A stretch of 33,871 bases of DNA, from assembly GCA_031279835.1 (NCBI GenBank), contig JAITHV010000122.1:1-33871 (forward strand), written 5' to 3'. Source of the stretch: Coriobacteriales bacterium. Its GTDB lineage: Bacteria > Actinomycetota > Coriobacteriia > Coriobacteriales > UBA8131. Position 1 is the stretch's first letter, and each line of letters opens with the position of its first letter. A program made the position numbers and the translations under genes. The notes under the pieces were generated by a model, which was not told the DNA's origin, ran no database searches, and saw nothing but the letters and a program-made list of their open reading frames with translations. This document shows positions 15,264-25,911 of the stretch, one piece after another.

Positions 15264-17713
15264 GACCACCGCTCGCTCTTCACGGCCGCGATGAGCGCCT
15301 CGTCTATCACAAAGGGTCTGTCTTGTGCCTGCAAGAACAAGTCTGCCAGTTGCTCGAACACCAATGCGGCGGTCTGCGCCTTGTCTTCGCGGCACGTCAC
15401 CGGCCGCACGCGCCTCGGCTCGGCCTCAGCGATGCGGCCAAAGGCGTCATGGACGGCCTGGTGAAACGCAAGGCCCTCTGCCTCGAGGCGGTCAGCGCCA
15501 AAAGCCACTGCCTTCTCAAGCGCCGTGTTCACGTCGCGGCGCAAAAGGATGGTACGGTCAGGCACCAGGCCGTCAGACCCGAGGGCGTTCGCCTCAGCGA
15601 CAAGCTGCTCGCCGAGGCCGCGCGCCGCGCCCTGGTAAGCGGCAGTCGAGTCAGTGAACCGGTCGCAGAGCACCACGGCTCCACTCGCAAGCGCCGGGCG
15701 CACCACTTGCGACACGAGCATGCTGCGCGCCGCCTCATAGAGCAACAGCTCGCTTCGCGCGTCGATCTCGGTGTGCGCGGGATCGAGCAGCAAAGAGCGG
15801 ACCTTCTCCGCCAAGGGGGTGCCGCCCGGCTCACGAAGGCACAGCACCTCGTAGCCGCTTGCCTCAAGCCGCGCCTTGAGCAGCAGTATCTGGGTGGACT
15901 TGCCGACTCCCTCCCCGCCCTCAAAGGTGACAAAGATGCCCCGCGAGCAGTTGGCGGCGGCGGCGTCGTCAGCAACAGCAGCGGCGGCAGCGGCAGCAGC
16001 AGCAGCAGCGGCGGCAGCGGCGGCGGCAGCAGCGTCGTCGTCGGCGGCAGGCGTCGCCGTGTCGCTCGCGCCGCAAGCCGCCTCGGGCAGGGTGTCGCCG
16101 CGCGCGTCGATTGCGACGAATGCAGGGAGGCCTGCGACGCTCAGCCGACGCAGCGCCTCAGTGCCAAGGTCGTCATAGGCGATCGTCTCAGACGAGGTGA
16201 CGAAGCCTGCGAGGTAGGCGGCGGCACCGCCTGCGGCGGCCAGGTACACGCTGCCAGTCTTCCTGCACGCGTCGCAGACCTCTTGCGAGCGCCTGCCTTT
16301 GCCGAGCGTGAGGCGTATTCCTGCCTCAAGCAGCTCGGGAGTCGCGGCGTCCATGCGCGAGGCGGTCGTCGGGCCTATGGCGCCGAACGGCCGTCCTGGG
16401 GCCGGCTCGGTAGGCCCGGCATAGAACAGGGCCTGGCCCTCAAGGCCAAACGGCAACGAGCCTGTTGCGCGCAGGTGCTCAAGCGCGCGCGCGTGGCCGG
16501 CATCGCGCATCGTGTAAATCGTGCCGTGCAGCTCAACGTCCTCGCCGACGACAAGCCCGGCAAGATCAGAGCGCCGTGCCGGCAGGTCAAGCCTGCGCGG
16601 GGACGGACTTGAGGGCTTGTTGGTTGGTGTCATATCTATAGTAGTCTGATGTTTATTGTGTTGCTCATGTAGTGCCTTGCAAGCATAGTCTTCTTTAAAG
16701 GCGGTCTCGTACACGGCGTCAGCAGCATCGAGCCCCGCAGTCTCGAGCACGTCGATAGTCATAAAGCGCTGGGCGCAGCAGCCGATGTTGACCGCCACGG
16801 GCAGCGCCGCTATATGACAGGGGGCGCTCATGAGGTGGACGGCGAGCGCTGTGGGCGTCCCGCCGAAGCCTCCCGGCCCGATGGCAAGCGCGTTCACCGC
16901 ATCGAGCAGCTCGGACTCGAGCGCCTTGAGACCAGGCACCGGGTTGACGCTCCCAACCGGGCGCAGGAGCGCATGCTTGGAAAGCCCGGCCACTTTGTCA
17001 AAGGTCGTGCCCACACCCACGCCCACTACCAATGGCGGGCAGGCACTTGCGCCCTTTTCGGCAACTGCCTTGACCACTTCGTCGCGCACGCCCTCCCAGC
17101 CGGCGCTCGGGGGCAGCATCACGACACGCGAGGCGTTGTCGGAGCCTCCTCCCTTGAGCATGACATGCAGGCGCACAAGCGGCGTGGCAGAGTCGACGAG
17201 CTTGAGCTCGCTGAAGGCCGGCGTGTTGTCACCCGTGTTGGCGCGATCACACAGCGCGTCGCGCACGAGGCTCATGCGCAGGCCGTGATGAGCATACGCG
17301 CATGCTACAGCCCGATCTATGCGCCTGAGCACGCCTGCGGGGACAAGCACCTCGCCCCCCACTTCGAGCACCGCCCACACATAGCCCGTGTCTTGACACA
17401 GGGGAAGCCCTTCGTCTGACGCGAGGCTGGCGTTGCCGACGAGCTGCCCGAGCACGACTGACGCACGGTCGCGCGGTGCCTGGCTCGAGCCAGCAGCAGC
17501 GGCAGCAGTCGCGGCGTTAGCGCGCGCGGCGGCGGCGTTGAGCGCCGCGCGAAAGCCTGGGTGCATGCGGCAGGCCAACGCAGGCACGGCGGCCTGTACC
17601 AAAGCGGCAACGCGCTCGGCGTCGAGGACGGGCGCGCCCTGGCGCTCAGCATCGAATTGCTGCAAGTTGCTTGCTGCGAGGGGGGTTTTCTCTCCTAAGT
17701 CCATGGCACCCAT
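15260..17713 (-). CDS. Class I fumarase (alpha+beta) fused to thymidylate kinase
   Basis: One uninterrupted 817-residue frame. Residues about 20-355 are the alpha part of an oxygen-sensitive [4Fe-4S] fumarate hydratase/tartrate dehydratase, with candidate cluster ligands Cys106 (LPLCQDTG), Cys225 (SACPP) and Cys312/313 (NIGCC), plus KGGGSDN. The beta part (about 361-545) begins at an internal Met (MTPTNK) and contains GAIGPTTASRMD, LGKGRRS and GSVYLAAAGGAAAYLA. After a linker with 19 consecutive Ala (561-579), residues about 592-817 are thymidylate kinase with P-loop FEGGEGVGKST, EPGGTPLAEKVR and DRFTDSTAAYQG. The fusion joins malate/fumarate interconversion with dTMP phosphorylation; no shared substrate is known to me. 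The start has no clear Shine-Dalgarno; ATG 17704 is an alternative. The downstream order holB-ricT shows this is the native tmk locus. Confidence 0.9.
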   Translation of the reverse strand: MGAMDLGEKTPLAASNLQQFDAERQGAPVLDAERVAALVQAAVPALACRMHPGFRAALNAAAARANAATAAAAAGSSQAPRDRASVVLGQLVGNASLASDEGLPLCQDTGYVWAVLEVGGEVLVPAGVLRRIDRAVACAYAHHGLRMSLVRDALCDRANTGDNTPAFSELKLVDSATPLVRLHVMLKGGGSDNASRVVMLPPSAGWEGVRDEVVKAVAEKGASACPPLVVGVGVGTTFDKVAGLSKHALLRPVGSVNPVPGLKALESELLDAVNALAIGPGGFGGTPTALAVHLMSAPCHIAALPVAVNIGCCAQRFMTIDVLETAGLDAADAVYETAFKEDYACKALHEQHNKHQTTIDMTPTNKPSSPSPRRLDLPARRSDLAGLVVGEDVELHGTIYTMRDAGHARALEHLRATGSLPFGLEGQALFYAGPTEPAPGRPFGAIGPTTASRMDAATPELLEAGIRLTLGKGRRSQEVCDACRKTGSVYLAAAGGAAAYLAGFVTSSETIAYDDLGTEALRRLSVAGLPAFVAIDARGDTLPEAACGASDTATPAADDDAAAAAAAAAAAAAAAAAAAVADDAAAANCSRGIFVTFEGGEGVGKSTQILLLKARLEASGYEVLCLREPGGTPLAEKVRSLLLDPAHTEIDARSELLLYEAARSMLVSQVVRPALASGAVVLCDRFTDSTAAYQGAARGLGEQLVAEANALGSDGLVPDRTILLRRDVNTALEKAVAFGADRLEAEGLAFHQAVHDAFGRIAEAEPRRVRPVTCREDKAQTAALVFEQLADLFLQAQDRPFVIDEALIAAVKSERWS
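15977..16033. repeat. Trinucleotide tract encoding 19 alanines in the fumarase-Tmk linker
   Basis: Nineteen consecutive AGC/GGC triplets on the plus strand (Ala codons GCT/GCC on the minus strand), flanked by Asp codons (GTC triplets). The number of repeats could change by slippage in steps of one residue without breaking the frame, so linker length may vary between strains. Confidence 0.85.
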
Positions 17714-17767
17714 GGTAGCACATAGCAGGCTGGCTTGGGTTAATGTGCCTGCCGCGTGCCTGCCGCG

Positions 17768-18319
17768 CTACTGCAAGAAGAGCCCGAGGAGCGTGGGCTT
17801 TGCATGGGAGGGCAGTTGCGCCAACGATATGCGCGTCAGCTCTTCCGGCGTTTCTCTCATGTCGTGAGAGAACCACAAGAGGTACGTGTTGTATATCCCG
17901 CCTATATGAAAATAGGCTTTGAACTGCGCTTCGACGTCGAGGCTTTCTCCCCCGTGCTCTTTGAAGGCTTTGTTCAACGTCTCGAGTATGAGGTACGACA
18001 GGCCGTTCTTATGGATAAGAAGCAGTTCCCTCTTGTGGCGGAAAAAATAACAGAAGATTGTGTGCATATAGTTCTCAAACGAGTGGTCCCGAGCTTGTAA
18101 GTATTCCGTCGAGTACCCGTGCAGTAGATTAGAGAAGTAAAACGCTATTATATCTTCTTTTGAGGAAAAATTACGGTAATAGGTGGAGCGGTTCACTCCT
18201 GCCTTCTCGGTGATCGCACTAATGGTAATCTCAGGATACGCCTTGCTTCGCATGAGCAGCAGCAGGCTTTCTGCCAGGTATTCTTTCATCATCTGTGTTG
18301 TGACGTTCTTGCGTCTCAT
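17768..18319 (-). CDS. TetR/AcrR-family transcriptional regulator
   Basis: 183 residues from the ATG at 18319, which has AGGAGGAG upstream; the ORF-track start 33 codons earlier lacks this support. The N-terminal DNA-binding domain (about residues 1-55) has the TetR pattern AITEKAGVNRSTYYRNFSSKEDII. The rest is a helical ligand/dimer domain rich in aromatic residues. It is divergent from a flavin split-barrel gene, with a palindrome at that gene's promoter, so it probably represses that gene and possibly itself. Codon use is less GC-rich than in neighbouring genes, hinting at later acquisition. Ligand unknown. Confidence 0.88.
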   Translation of the reverse strand: MRRKNVTTQMMKEYLAESLLLLMRSKAYPEITISAITEKAGVNRSTYYRNFSSKEDIIAFYFSNLLHGYSTEYLQARDHSFENYMHTIFCYFFRHKRELLLIHKNGLSYLILETLNKAFKEHGGESLDVEAQFKAYFHIGGIYNTYLLWFSHDMRETPEELTRISLAQLPSHAKPTLLGLFLQ

Positions 18320-18371
18320 GTAAGCAACACTCCTCCTGTCTCTGTTGCAGTTACGGTAGAAAGCGGGTTTT

Positions 18372-18430
18372 TGAACCGCAGGGTCCCTGCCCCTATGGTA
18401 GAGTATTTTAAGCGACATTTGCTGCTTAAA
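18372..18430 (+). promoter_or_regulatory. Promoter and putative TetR operator of the split-barrel gene
   Basis: TTGAAC (18372-18377) and TATGGT (18395-18400) are spaced by 17 nt, a good sigma-70-type promoter. Immediately after the expected start point lies a perfect inverted repeat TTAAGC-N10-GCTTAA (18409-18430). A regulator bound there would block transcription, as TetR proteins do. The divergent TetR gene is the obvious candidate. Confidence 0.6.
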
Positions 18431-18462
18431 CCATCATAGCAGGTGATCACAAGGAGGTCAAA

Positions 18463-18930
18463 ATGGTTGTTGAGATGCGCAGAAAAGACCGCGAGCTGTC
18501 TTGCGAAGAAGCGGCAGAGATCCTGGCCAACGGCAAGTACGGCGTGTTGGCGACTGTCGACGAGAGCGGCCTTCCCTACTGCGTCCCGCTTCACTATGTG
18601 GTCATTGACGGCGACGTGTGGTTTCACGGCACCATTGAAGAAGGATACAAGGCCGCTTGTTTTGCCTATAACAGTAAGGCGTGCTTCGCAGTGGTCGATT
18701 CAGAGGACGGGATCAAGGCCCGCAGCGCCCTCGTCTTTGGCTCTGTCGAGGCTATGCCCGACATGCGGGCAGCCGCGCTCGAGGGCCTGGTCGAGAAATT
18801 CGTGCCGCCCTTTGCATGGGAAGAGGCAAAGGCCGGGATTCAATATACATATAATGATATAATGGCATACCGCTTGACATGCGATGTCATGACGGCAAAG
18901 CGTGTGGACCGGCCGAACAACAAGCAGTGA
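18463..18930 (+). CDS. Pyridoxamine 5'-phosphate oxidase-like (NimA-type) flavin split-barrel protein
   Basis: 155 residues. The start MVVEMRRKDRELS matches the usual beginning of NimA-like PNPOx-family proteins, followed by YGVLATVDESGLPYCVPLHYVV and WFHGTIEEGYKA, segments that form the FMN-binding split barrel. Members of this family include 5-nitroimidazole reductases, heme-binding proteins and many of unknown substrate, so the reaction here is open. A very strong AAGGAGGTC site precedes the ATG. It is convergent with disA, only 27 nt between stops. It is probably controlled by the divergent TetR protein, perhaps in response to a xenobiotic or redox-active compound. Confidence 0.85.
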   Translation: MVVEMRRKDRELSCEEAAEILANGKYGVLATVDESGLPYCVPLHYVVIDGDVWFHGTIEEGYKAACFAYNSKACFAVVDSEDGIKARSALVFGSVEAMPDMRAAALEGLVEKFVPPFAWEEAKAGIQYTYNDIMAYRLTCDVMTAKRVDRPNNKQ

Positions 18931-18957
18931 CTGCGAGACCCGTCAGTTGCGACAGGC

Positions 18958-20025
18958 CTACAGGGTGGAGCGCAGTTGGAGAAAGCTCTTTGCGATGGCG
19001 CGGACGTTGTCGACGCCGAGGTTTTCCAGACGGTCGAAGCCGTCCTTCGAGTCGCGCACGATGGCCGAGAGCGATCCGTACTCCTCGATGATCTTTGACA
19101 CCGCCACCTCATCGAGCATGGATATACGCGATATGGCCCGAAAGCCGCGGGGCGATATGTGCTCTTCGTCGGCAAAGCTCTTCTCGAAGCCGAGCATCTG
19201 CATGATCGTGCCGGAGTCTTTCTCGGACTCTAGCTCGAGCAGCGCGCGCGCGACCTGGCGCGCCTCGTCGGCATCCTCGGTGACCGCATAATCGCGGATG
19301 AGCAGCAAGAAGGTGTCAACCATGCCGCCGAGGATCTCCTCGAGCTGGTTGCGCAGCAGCCCGCTGTTGTTGCCGAGAAAGTCGATGAAGCGCTCGGTCT
19401 CGACGGCGATGTCGAGCAGGGTGCAGTAGCGCGCCATGAGGCCCGAGACGTCCGCGACGGTGGCGATGTCGTCAAGCTCAAGGAAGCTCAGGCGCATCGA
19501 GGCGCGCTCCAGGGTGTTTTTTAGGTTTTGGAGGGCGAGAAGCCCCTGGTTTGCCTTGGAGAGCAAGATGGCGTCTGTGTCGAGCGTGAGGCCTTCTCCC
19601 TTGCGGTACAGCGTGGTCTGGACGCGGCGTTTTGAGATGGCGATCACCGTGGCATTGGTCTGGGCGCTCGTGCGCGCTGCCGAGCGGTGGCGCATGCCCG
19701 TCTCGCTCGTGTAGATCCCTGGGTCGGGGTTGAGATGGAAGTTCGCGCAGACGATGTGCTTCAGGTCTTCGGAAAGCACGATGGCGCCGTCCATCTTAGA
19801 GAGCTCGAAGAGGCGCTGCGGCGTGAGCGGCGTGTCTATCTTGAAGCCGCCGTTGCCAAGCATGAGCACGGTCTCGACGTCCCCGATGCAGATGAGCGCG
19901 CCGTTTTGCGCGCTGATGATCATGTCGATGGCCTCGCGCAGCGGGCGTCCCGACGAGACGAGCGAGACTACCGGGTCAAAGAGGTTGTCGGTGCGGTCTG
20001 GCAGTATCGAGCGAACTTTCTCCAT
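18958..20025 (-). CDS. disA: DNA integrity scanning diadenylate cyclase DisA
   Basis: Makes cyclic di-AMP from two ATP and scans DNA for branched structures. 355 residues. The N-terminal DAC domain has the catalytic D79-G80-A81 motif (SKMDGAIV) and R112-H113-R114 (GMRHRSA). A helical spine follows (about 150-290), and the C-terminal HhH DNA-binding domain includes EEYGSLSAIVRDSKDGFDRLENLGVDNVRAIA. GGAG lies 6 nt before the ATG. It is 92 nt downstream of clpC. In Bacillus the order is clpC-radA-disA; here radA is absent between them. Likely co-transcribed with clpC, which would tie c-di-AMP production to stress. Confidence 0.95.
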   Translation of the reverse strand: MEKVRSILPDRTDNLFDPVVSLVSSGRPLREAIDMIISAQNGALICIGDVETVLMLGNGGFKIDTPLTPQRLFELSKMDGAIVLSEDLKHIVCANFHLNPDPGIYTSETGMRHRSAARTSAQTNATVIAISKRRVQTTLYRKGEGLTLDTDAILLSKANQGLLALQNLKNTLERASMRLSFLELDDIATVADVSGLMARYCTLLDIAVETERFIDFLGNNSGLLRNQLEEILGGMVDTFLLLIRDYAVTEDADEARQVARALLELESEKDSGTIMQMLGFEKSFADEEHISPRGFRAISRISMLDEVAVSKIIEEYGSLSAIVRDSKDGFDRLENLGVDNVRAIAKSFLQLRSTL

Positions 20026-20117
20026 AGTCTACTCCATTGGCGAGGGCGAGGGCGCAGCCAGCGCCAGCTGCGGCGGGCGTATCGTGCGACAGGCGCAGGC
20101 TGCGGGGGCACACAGGG

Positions 20118-22706
<2,589 letters not shown>

Positions 22707-22951
22707 CTGATGTGTTCACCTCTATCGTTTGTGTCGCTGAGCTGTTGGCTTTGCGTTGCCCTTGGCGAGGCTTCCGCGCGTCAAACTGCGCGCCTCGCAT
22801 TATTCTAGTCGATCAAGTCTCCCACAACACTGCCCAGAGCGGAAGTCCGCCCAGAGCCTATCTGGCTGTTTGTAATCAGCCTGTCATGGTGTGTTCCCGC
22901 AGGGTCCCGAAGTGCGTCAGCGCGCCTCAGCGTGCCTCAGCCGGCGGCGCC

Positions 22952-24538
22952 TCAGCGCGCCTCTGCCGGAGGCGCCTCATCACGCATATGCGGAAACAAC
23001 AACACGTCGCGAATGGAGGGCATGCCCGTCAGCAGCATGACCAAGCGGTCGATTCCTATCCCCACCCCGCCCGCCGGCGGCATGCCGTACTCAAGCGCGC
23101 GGATGTAGTCCTCGTCGTATCCCATCGCCTCCTCGTCCCCGGCCTGCTTTGCTGCCGCCTGGGCCATGAAGCGCTCGCGCTGGTCTAGGGGGTCGTTGAG
23201 CTCTGAGAAGCCGTTGGCGCACTCGCGGCGGCATATGAACAGCTCAAAGCGGTCGGTGATCAAGGGGTCTGCCGCGCTCTTCTTGGCGAGCGGCGAGATT
23301 TCGAGAGGATACCCGGTCACAAAGGTCGGCTGCACGAGCGTCGGCTCTACCAGCGCGTCAAACAGCTCTGCGACAAGCTTGCCTGTGCCCCAGGAGGCCT
23401 GCTCCTCGATGCCGTGGCGGCGTGCGACAGCCACGAGCTCCTCGCGTGAGCGCTTGAGGCTGACCTCCTCGCCCACGGCCTCGCTCACGAGCGCGCACAT
23501 CGTGTCGCGCCGCCATGGTCCTTCGAGCGAGACCTCCTCGTCGTCATACGTGAAGCACAGGCCTCCCGTCGCAACGCGGCAGGCGGACTTGATGACTTCT
23601 TGTGTGAAGTCGGCGATGCCGTCGATGTCGGTATAGGCCTGATAGGCCTCAAGCATGGTGAACTCAGGGTTGTGCGAGTGGTCCATGCCTTCGTTTCTGA
23701 AGGAGCGGTTTATCTCGAACACGCGCTCAAATCCGCCCACCAACAGGCGCTTGAGGTAGAGCTCGGGCGCGATGCGCAGGTAAAAGTCACGGTCGAGCGC
23801 GTTGTGGTGCGTCACAAAGGGCCGTGCCGTGGCACCGCCGGGGATTGGGTGCAGCATGGGCGTCTCAACCTCGATAAAGCCCTGCTCCTCGGCCGTGTGG
23901 CGGATGGCGCTTATCACCTTGAAGCGTGTCTCGAAGGCCTTTTTGACCTCGTGGCTCATGACGAGGTCCACGTAGCGCTGCCGGTAGCGCGACTCTTTGT
24001 CGGCCAGGCCATGGAACTTCTCTGGCAGTGGGCGCAGCGACTTGGTGAGCAGCTCGACGCTTGTCGGCGCCACCGAGAGCTGCCCGCGACGGGTGCGCAT
24101 GACGATGCCCTCAGCGCCTGCCCAGTCGCCGACGTCAAGGTCGGCGACGCGCGCGAACGCCGCTTCGCCCAGGGCGTCAATCCGGCAAAACAGCTGGAGG
24201 TCGCCTGTCGCGTCGCGCAAGACGAGGAAGACGATCTTGCCTTGGTCGCGCTTTGCGACGATGCGCCCGGCGACACGCACCACGTCGTCTGTGGACGTGC
24301 CGTCCTCTAGCCCTGCGTAGCACTCGCTGAGGCCTGCCGCGCGCGCGTTGCAGTCAAAGCGGCGGGCGTAGGGCTCCTCGCCGCGTGCCAAGGCCTCGGC
24401 GCGCTTTGCCTTGCGTACCTCTATGGGGTCGTCGGACGCGAAGCTGGGCGTCGCTGCGGGCGCAGGGTCGGGTGCAGGCGCGGACGCGGGCGCAGGGTCG
24501 GGTGCAGGCGCGGACGCGGGCTGTTCTTGCTGCGACAT
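22952..24538 (-). CDS. lysS: Lysyl-tRNA synthetase, class II
   Basis: Charges tRNA-Lys. 528 residues, slightly long because of an N-terminal Ala-Pro-Asp-Pro repeat of about 30 residues that precedes the normal start region DDPIEVRKAKRAEAL. The OB-fold anticodon domain spans about 85-190. Class II motif 2 is FRNEGMDHSHNPEFTMLE and motif 3 is GVGIGIDRLVMLL. The start lies 7 nt after the greA stop, forming the greA-lysS pair common in Actinobacteria. A 15-bp direct repeat (22940-22954 and 22965-22979, one mismatch) covers its last codons, so the AEAR tail probably arose by duplication. Confidence 0.96.
   Translation of the reverse strand: MSQQEQPASAPAPDPAPASAPAPDPAPAATPSFASDDPIEVRKAKRAEALARGEEPYARRFDCNARAAGLSECYAGLEDGTSTDDVVRVAGRIVAKRDQGKIVFLVLRDATGDLQLFCRIDALGEAAFARVADLDVGDWAGAEGIVMRTRRGQLSVAPTSVELLTKSLRPLPEKFHGLADKESRYRQRYVDLVMSHEVKKAFETRFKVISAIRHTAEEQGFIEVETPMLHPIPGGATARPFVTHHNALDRDFYLRIAPELYLKRLLVGGFERVFEINRSFRNEGMDHSHNPEFTMLEAYQAYTDIDGIADFTQEVIKSACRVATGGLCFTYDDEEVSLEGPWRRDTMCALVSEAVGEEVSLKRSREELVAVARRHGIEEQASWGTGKLVAELFDALVEPTLVQPTFVTGYPLEISPLAKKSAADPLITDRFELFICRRECANGFSELNDPLDQRERFMAQAAAKQAGDEEAMGYDEDYIRALEYGMPPAGGVGIGIDRLVMLLTGMPSIRDVLLFPHMRDEAPPAEAR
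24456..24522. repeat. 30-bp tandem repeat (2.2 copies) at the 5' end of lysS
   Basis: Two identical 30-bp units (24456-24485 and 24486-24515) and the start of a third encode the repeated Ala-Pro-Asp-Pro-Ala decapeptide near the LysRS N-terminus. The unit is a multiple of three, so copy number changes would keep the frame. Confidence 0.85.
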
Positions 24539-24545
24539 GCGGCGT

Positions 24546-25016
24546 TTACCTGCTTATCTTGATCACGGTGTACTCGGACTGCTTGCCCGTAGGGCCTTCG
24601 ACCAGCACGGTGTCTCCCTTTTTTGCCCCGAGCAGCGCGCCGCCCACCGGCGACTCGTTAGAGATGCGGCCTGCCGCCACGTCCACCTCGGCAGCGCCCA
24701 CAATTGTGAACACCCGCTCGGTGCCGTCTGCGGTCTGGACCGTGACCACGCTGCCGACCGATACCTTGTTCGAGCGCTTGGGCACGTCAACAATGGTGGC
24801 GTTGGCAAGAATCTGCGAGATCTCGGCAATGCGGCTCTCGAGCCACGCCTGCTCGTTTTTGGCGTCGTCGTACTCGGAGTTCTCAGATATGTCGCCGAAC
24901 TCGCGCGCGGTGCGGATGCGCTCGCCTACTTCCGCGCGACGGTCAGTCTCGAGAAACAGCAGCTCTGCCTCGAGCTTCTCCCTGCCTTCCTGAGTAAGAA
25001 TGATTTCTTTGTGCAT
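24546..25016 (-). CDS. greA: Transcription elongation factor GreA
   Basis: Rescues backtracked RNA polymerase by stimulating transcript cleavage. 156 residues, the normal length. The N-terminal antiparallel coiled coil (about 1-75) carries the acidic tip motif FGDISENSEYDDAK, and the C-terminal FKBP-like domain includes ISNESPVGGALLGAKKGD. GGAAGG is 6 nt before the ATG. It has its own extended -10 promoter just upstream and leads into lysS. Confidence 0.97.
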   Translation of the reverse strand: MHKEIILTQEGREKLEAELLFLETDRRAEVGERIRTAREFGDISENSEYDDAKNEQAWLESRIAEISQILANATIVDVPKRSNKVSVGSVVTVQTADGTERVFTIVGAAEVDVAAGRISNESPVGGALLGAKKGDTVLVEGPTGKQSEYTVIKISR

Positions 25017-25044
25017 AACGGCCTTCCTTGGTCAATATGCGAGT

Positions 25045-25053
25045 GTTATACCA
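25045..25053 (-). promoter_or_regulatory. Extended -10 promoter of greA-lysS
   Basis: On the minus strand TGGTATAAC forms an extended -10 element (TG-N-TATAAC) about 29 nt before the greA ATG. No good -35 is visible, as expected for extended -10 promoters. The 138-nt gap to tatA also contains three GCATGC palindromes and a GTGGTGC/GCACCAC pair that could serve as the tatA terminator. Confidence 0.55.
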
Positions 25054-25154
25054 GACAGCCCGCATGCCGTGGTGCAGAGCATGCATTGGCCAATAAACGA
25101 CGCGGCATGCGTGGAAAGCACCACACCTGCCGCGCTCAACAGTTCGCGGGAGAC

Positions 25155-25385
25155 TTATTTGGTCTTCTGCGCAGTCTTTCTGGGGGGAGTCTTCTTGGGC
25201 GCCTCTTCAACCTCTTCGATCACCGGCTCTTCGAACTCCTCGGCGCCATTGCCCTCTATGCCCTCGCGCACGCCGCGCACCGTCTTGCCCAAGGCACTGC
25301 CGATCTTCGGCAGGTTCTTGGGACCAAAGATGAGAAGTATTACCACCAATATGATGATAAGCTCCGGCATTCTCAAACCAAACAT
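25155..25385 (-). CDS. tatA: Sec-independent protein translocase TatA/TatE family protein
   Basis: 76 residues: one N-terminal TM helix (MPELIIILVVILLIFGPKNLP), the FGPKNLPKIG hinge and amphipathic helix (IGSALGKTVRGVREGIEG) typical of TatA, then an acidic stretch and a Lys-rich tail. It forms the pore-forming part of the Tat pathway with TatC, which is not in the window. A strong AGGAGGT site lies 3 nt before the ATG. Confidence 0.93.
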   Translation of the reverse strand: MFGLRMPELIIILVVILLIFGPKNLPKIGSALGKTVRGVREGIEGNGAEEFEEPVIEEVEEAPKKTPPRKTAQKTK

Positions 25386-25667
25386 AGGACCTCCTATCTA
25401 TCTGCGCAACGAAAACCTGCGTATGCCGCGACCTCGCTCAAAACGTCGGCAACTGCGAGACCGTCTGCTGCCCGTTGCACAGCATGCTAAACACTATCGA
25501 CCGACGGGAACCTGTAGGCAGATAGGTTACCACTATTTATGCTGCGTGTCTTGCCAAACGGATTTCGCTCGTCAGCTACCAACTAGCGGGCTAGGGCGTG
25601 ATATGCCATGACTTGACTTTCACAAGGACTCCACCGCCCTTAGTTTGGCAGCGGGGTTCTTACGTCT
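25386..25667. other. Intergenic region upstream of tatA, no gene recognised
   Basis: 282 nt between tatA and the remnant reading frame to its right. It presumably holds the tatA promoter. I see no tRNA, terminator or convincing ORF; lower GC than the surroundings. Confidence 0.4.
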
Positions 25668-25910
25668 CTACGAGAGCGCTGCCACCGCCTCTAGCAATGT
25701 CGCCTTCCCGCTCTCGAACAGTGCGATATCCTCGGGGCTCGACACAACGATGTCGTACGCAGACGACTCGCCAACGGTCATCCTTTGTTCATACGGGGCA
25801 ACCATGGCGGCACCCCCATTACCATGTAAACCAGTCTTGATGGCTGCTCTTGGAAGAGTGTCGGCCTCGGCTGGTTTTCTTCCTTCCTAAAACTCGCTAC
25901 AGTTCTTGGC
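25668..25910 (-). pseudogene. 3' remnant of the gene split by the IS110-family element
   Basis: If the element is removed by joining the two TTGGCG copies, the minus-strand frame of the 199-residue protein to the right continues across the junction as HPYAKNCSEF, meets one TAG, and then continues in the same frame to a stop at 25668. The last part (from a Met at 25805) reads like real protein, including GESSAYDIVVSSPEDIALF, and has Asp/Glu-Val-rich coding character. I interpret it as the displaced and decaying C-terminus. Alternatively it is a 45-residue independent ORF with a GGGGGTG ribosome site. Confidence 0.5.
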
Positions 25911-25911
25911 G

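Noticed and set aside
15323-16612. 429-residue plus-strand ORF opposite the fumarase-Tmk gene
   Set aside because: Long only because GC-rich antisense frames lack stops; no family resemblance, and the minus-strand frame has all the catalytic motifs.
25645-25890. 81-residue plus-strand ORF
   Set aside because: The minus strand over the same region reads as a more protein-like continuation of the gene split by IS110.
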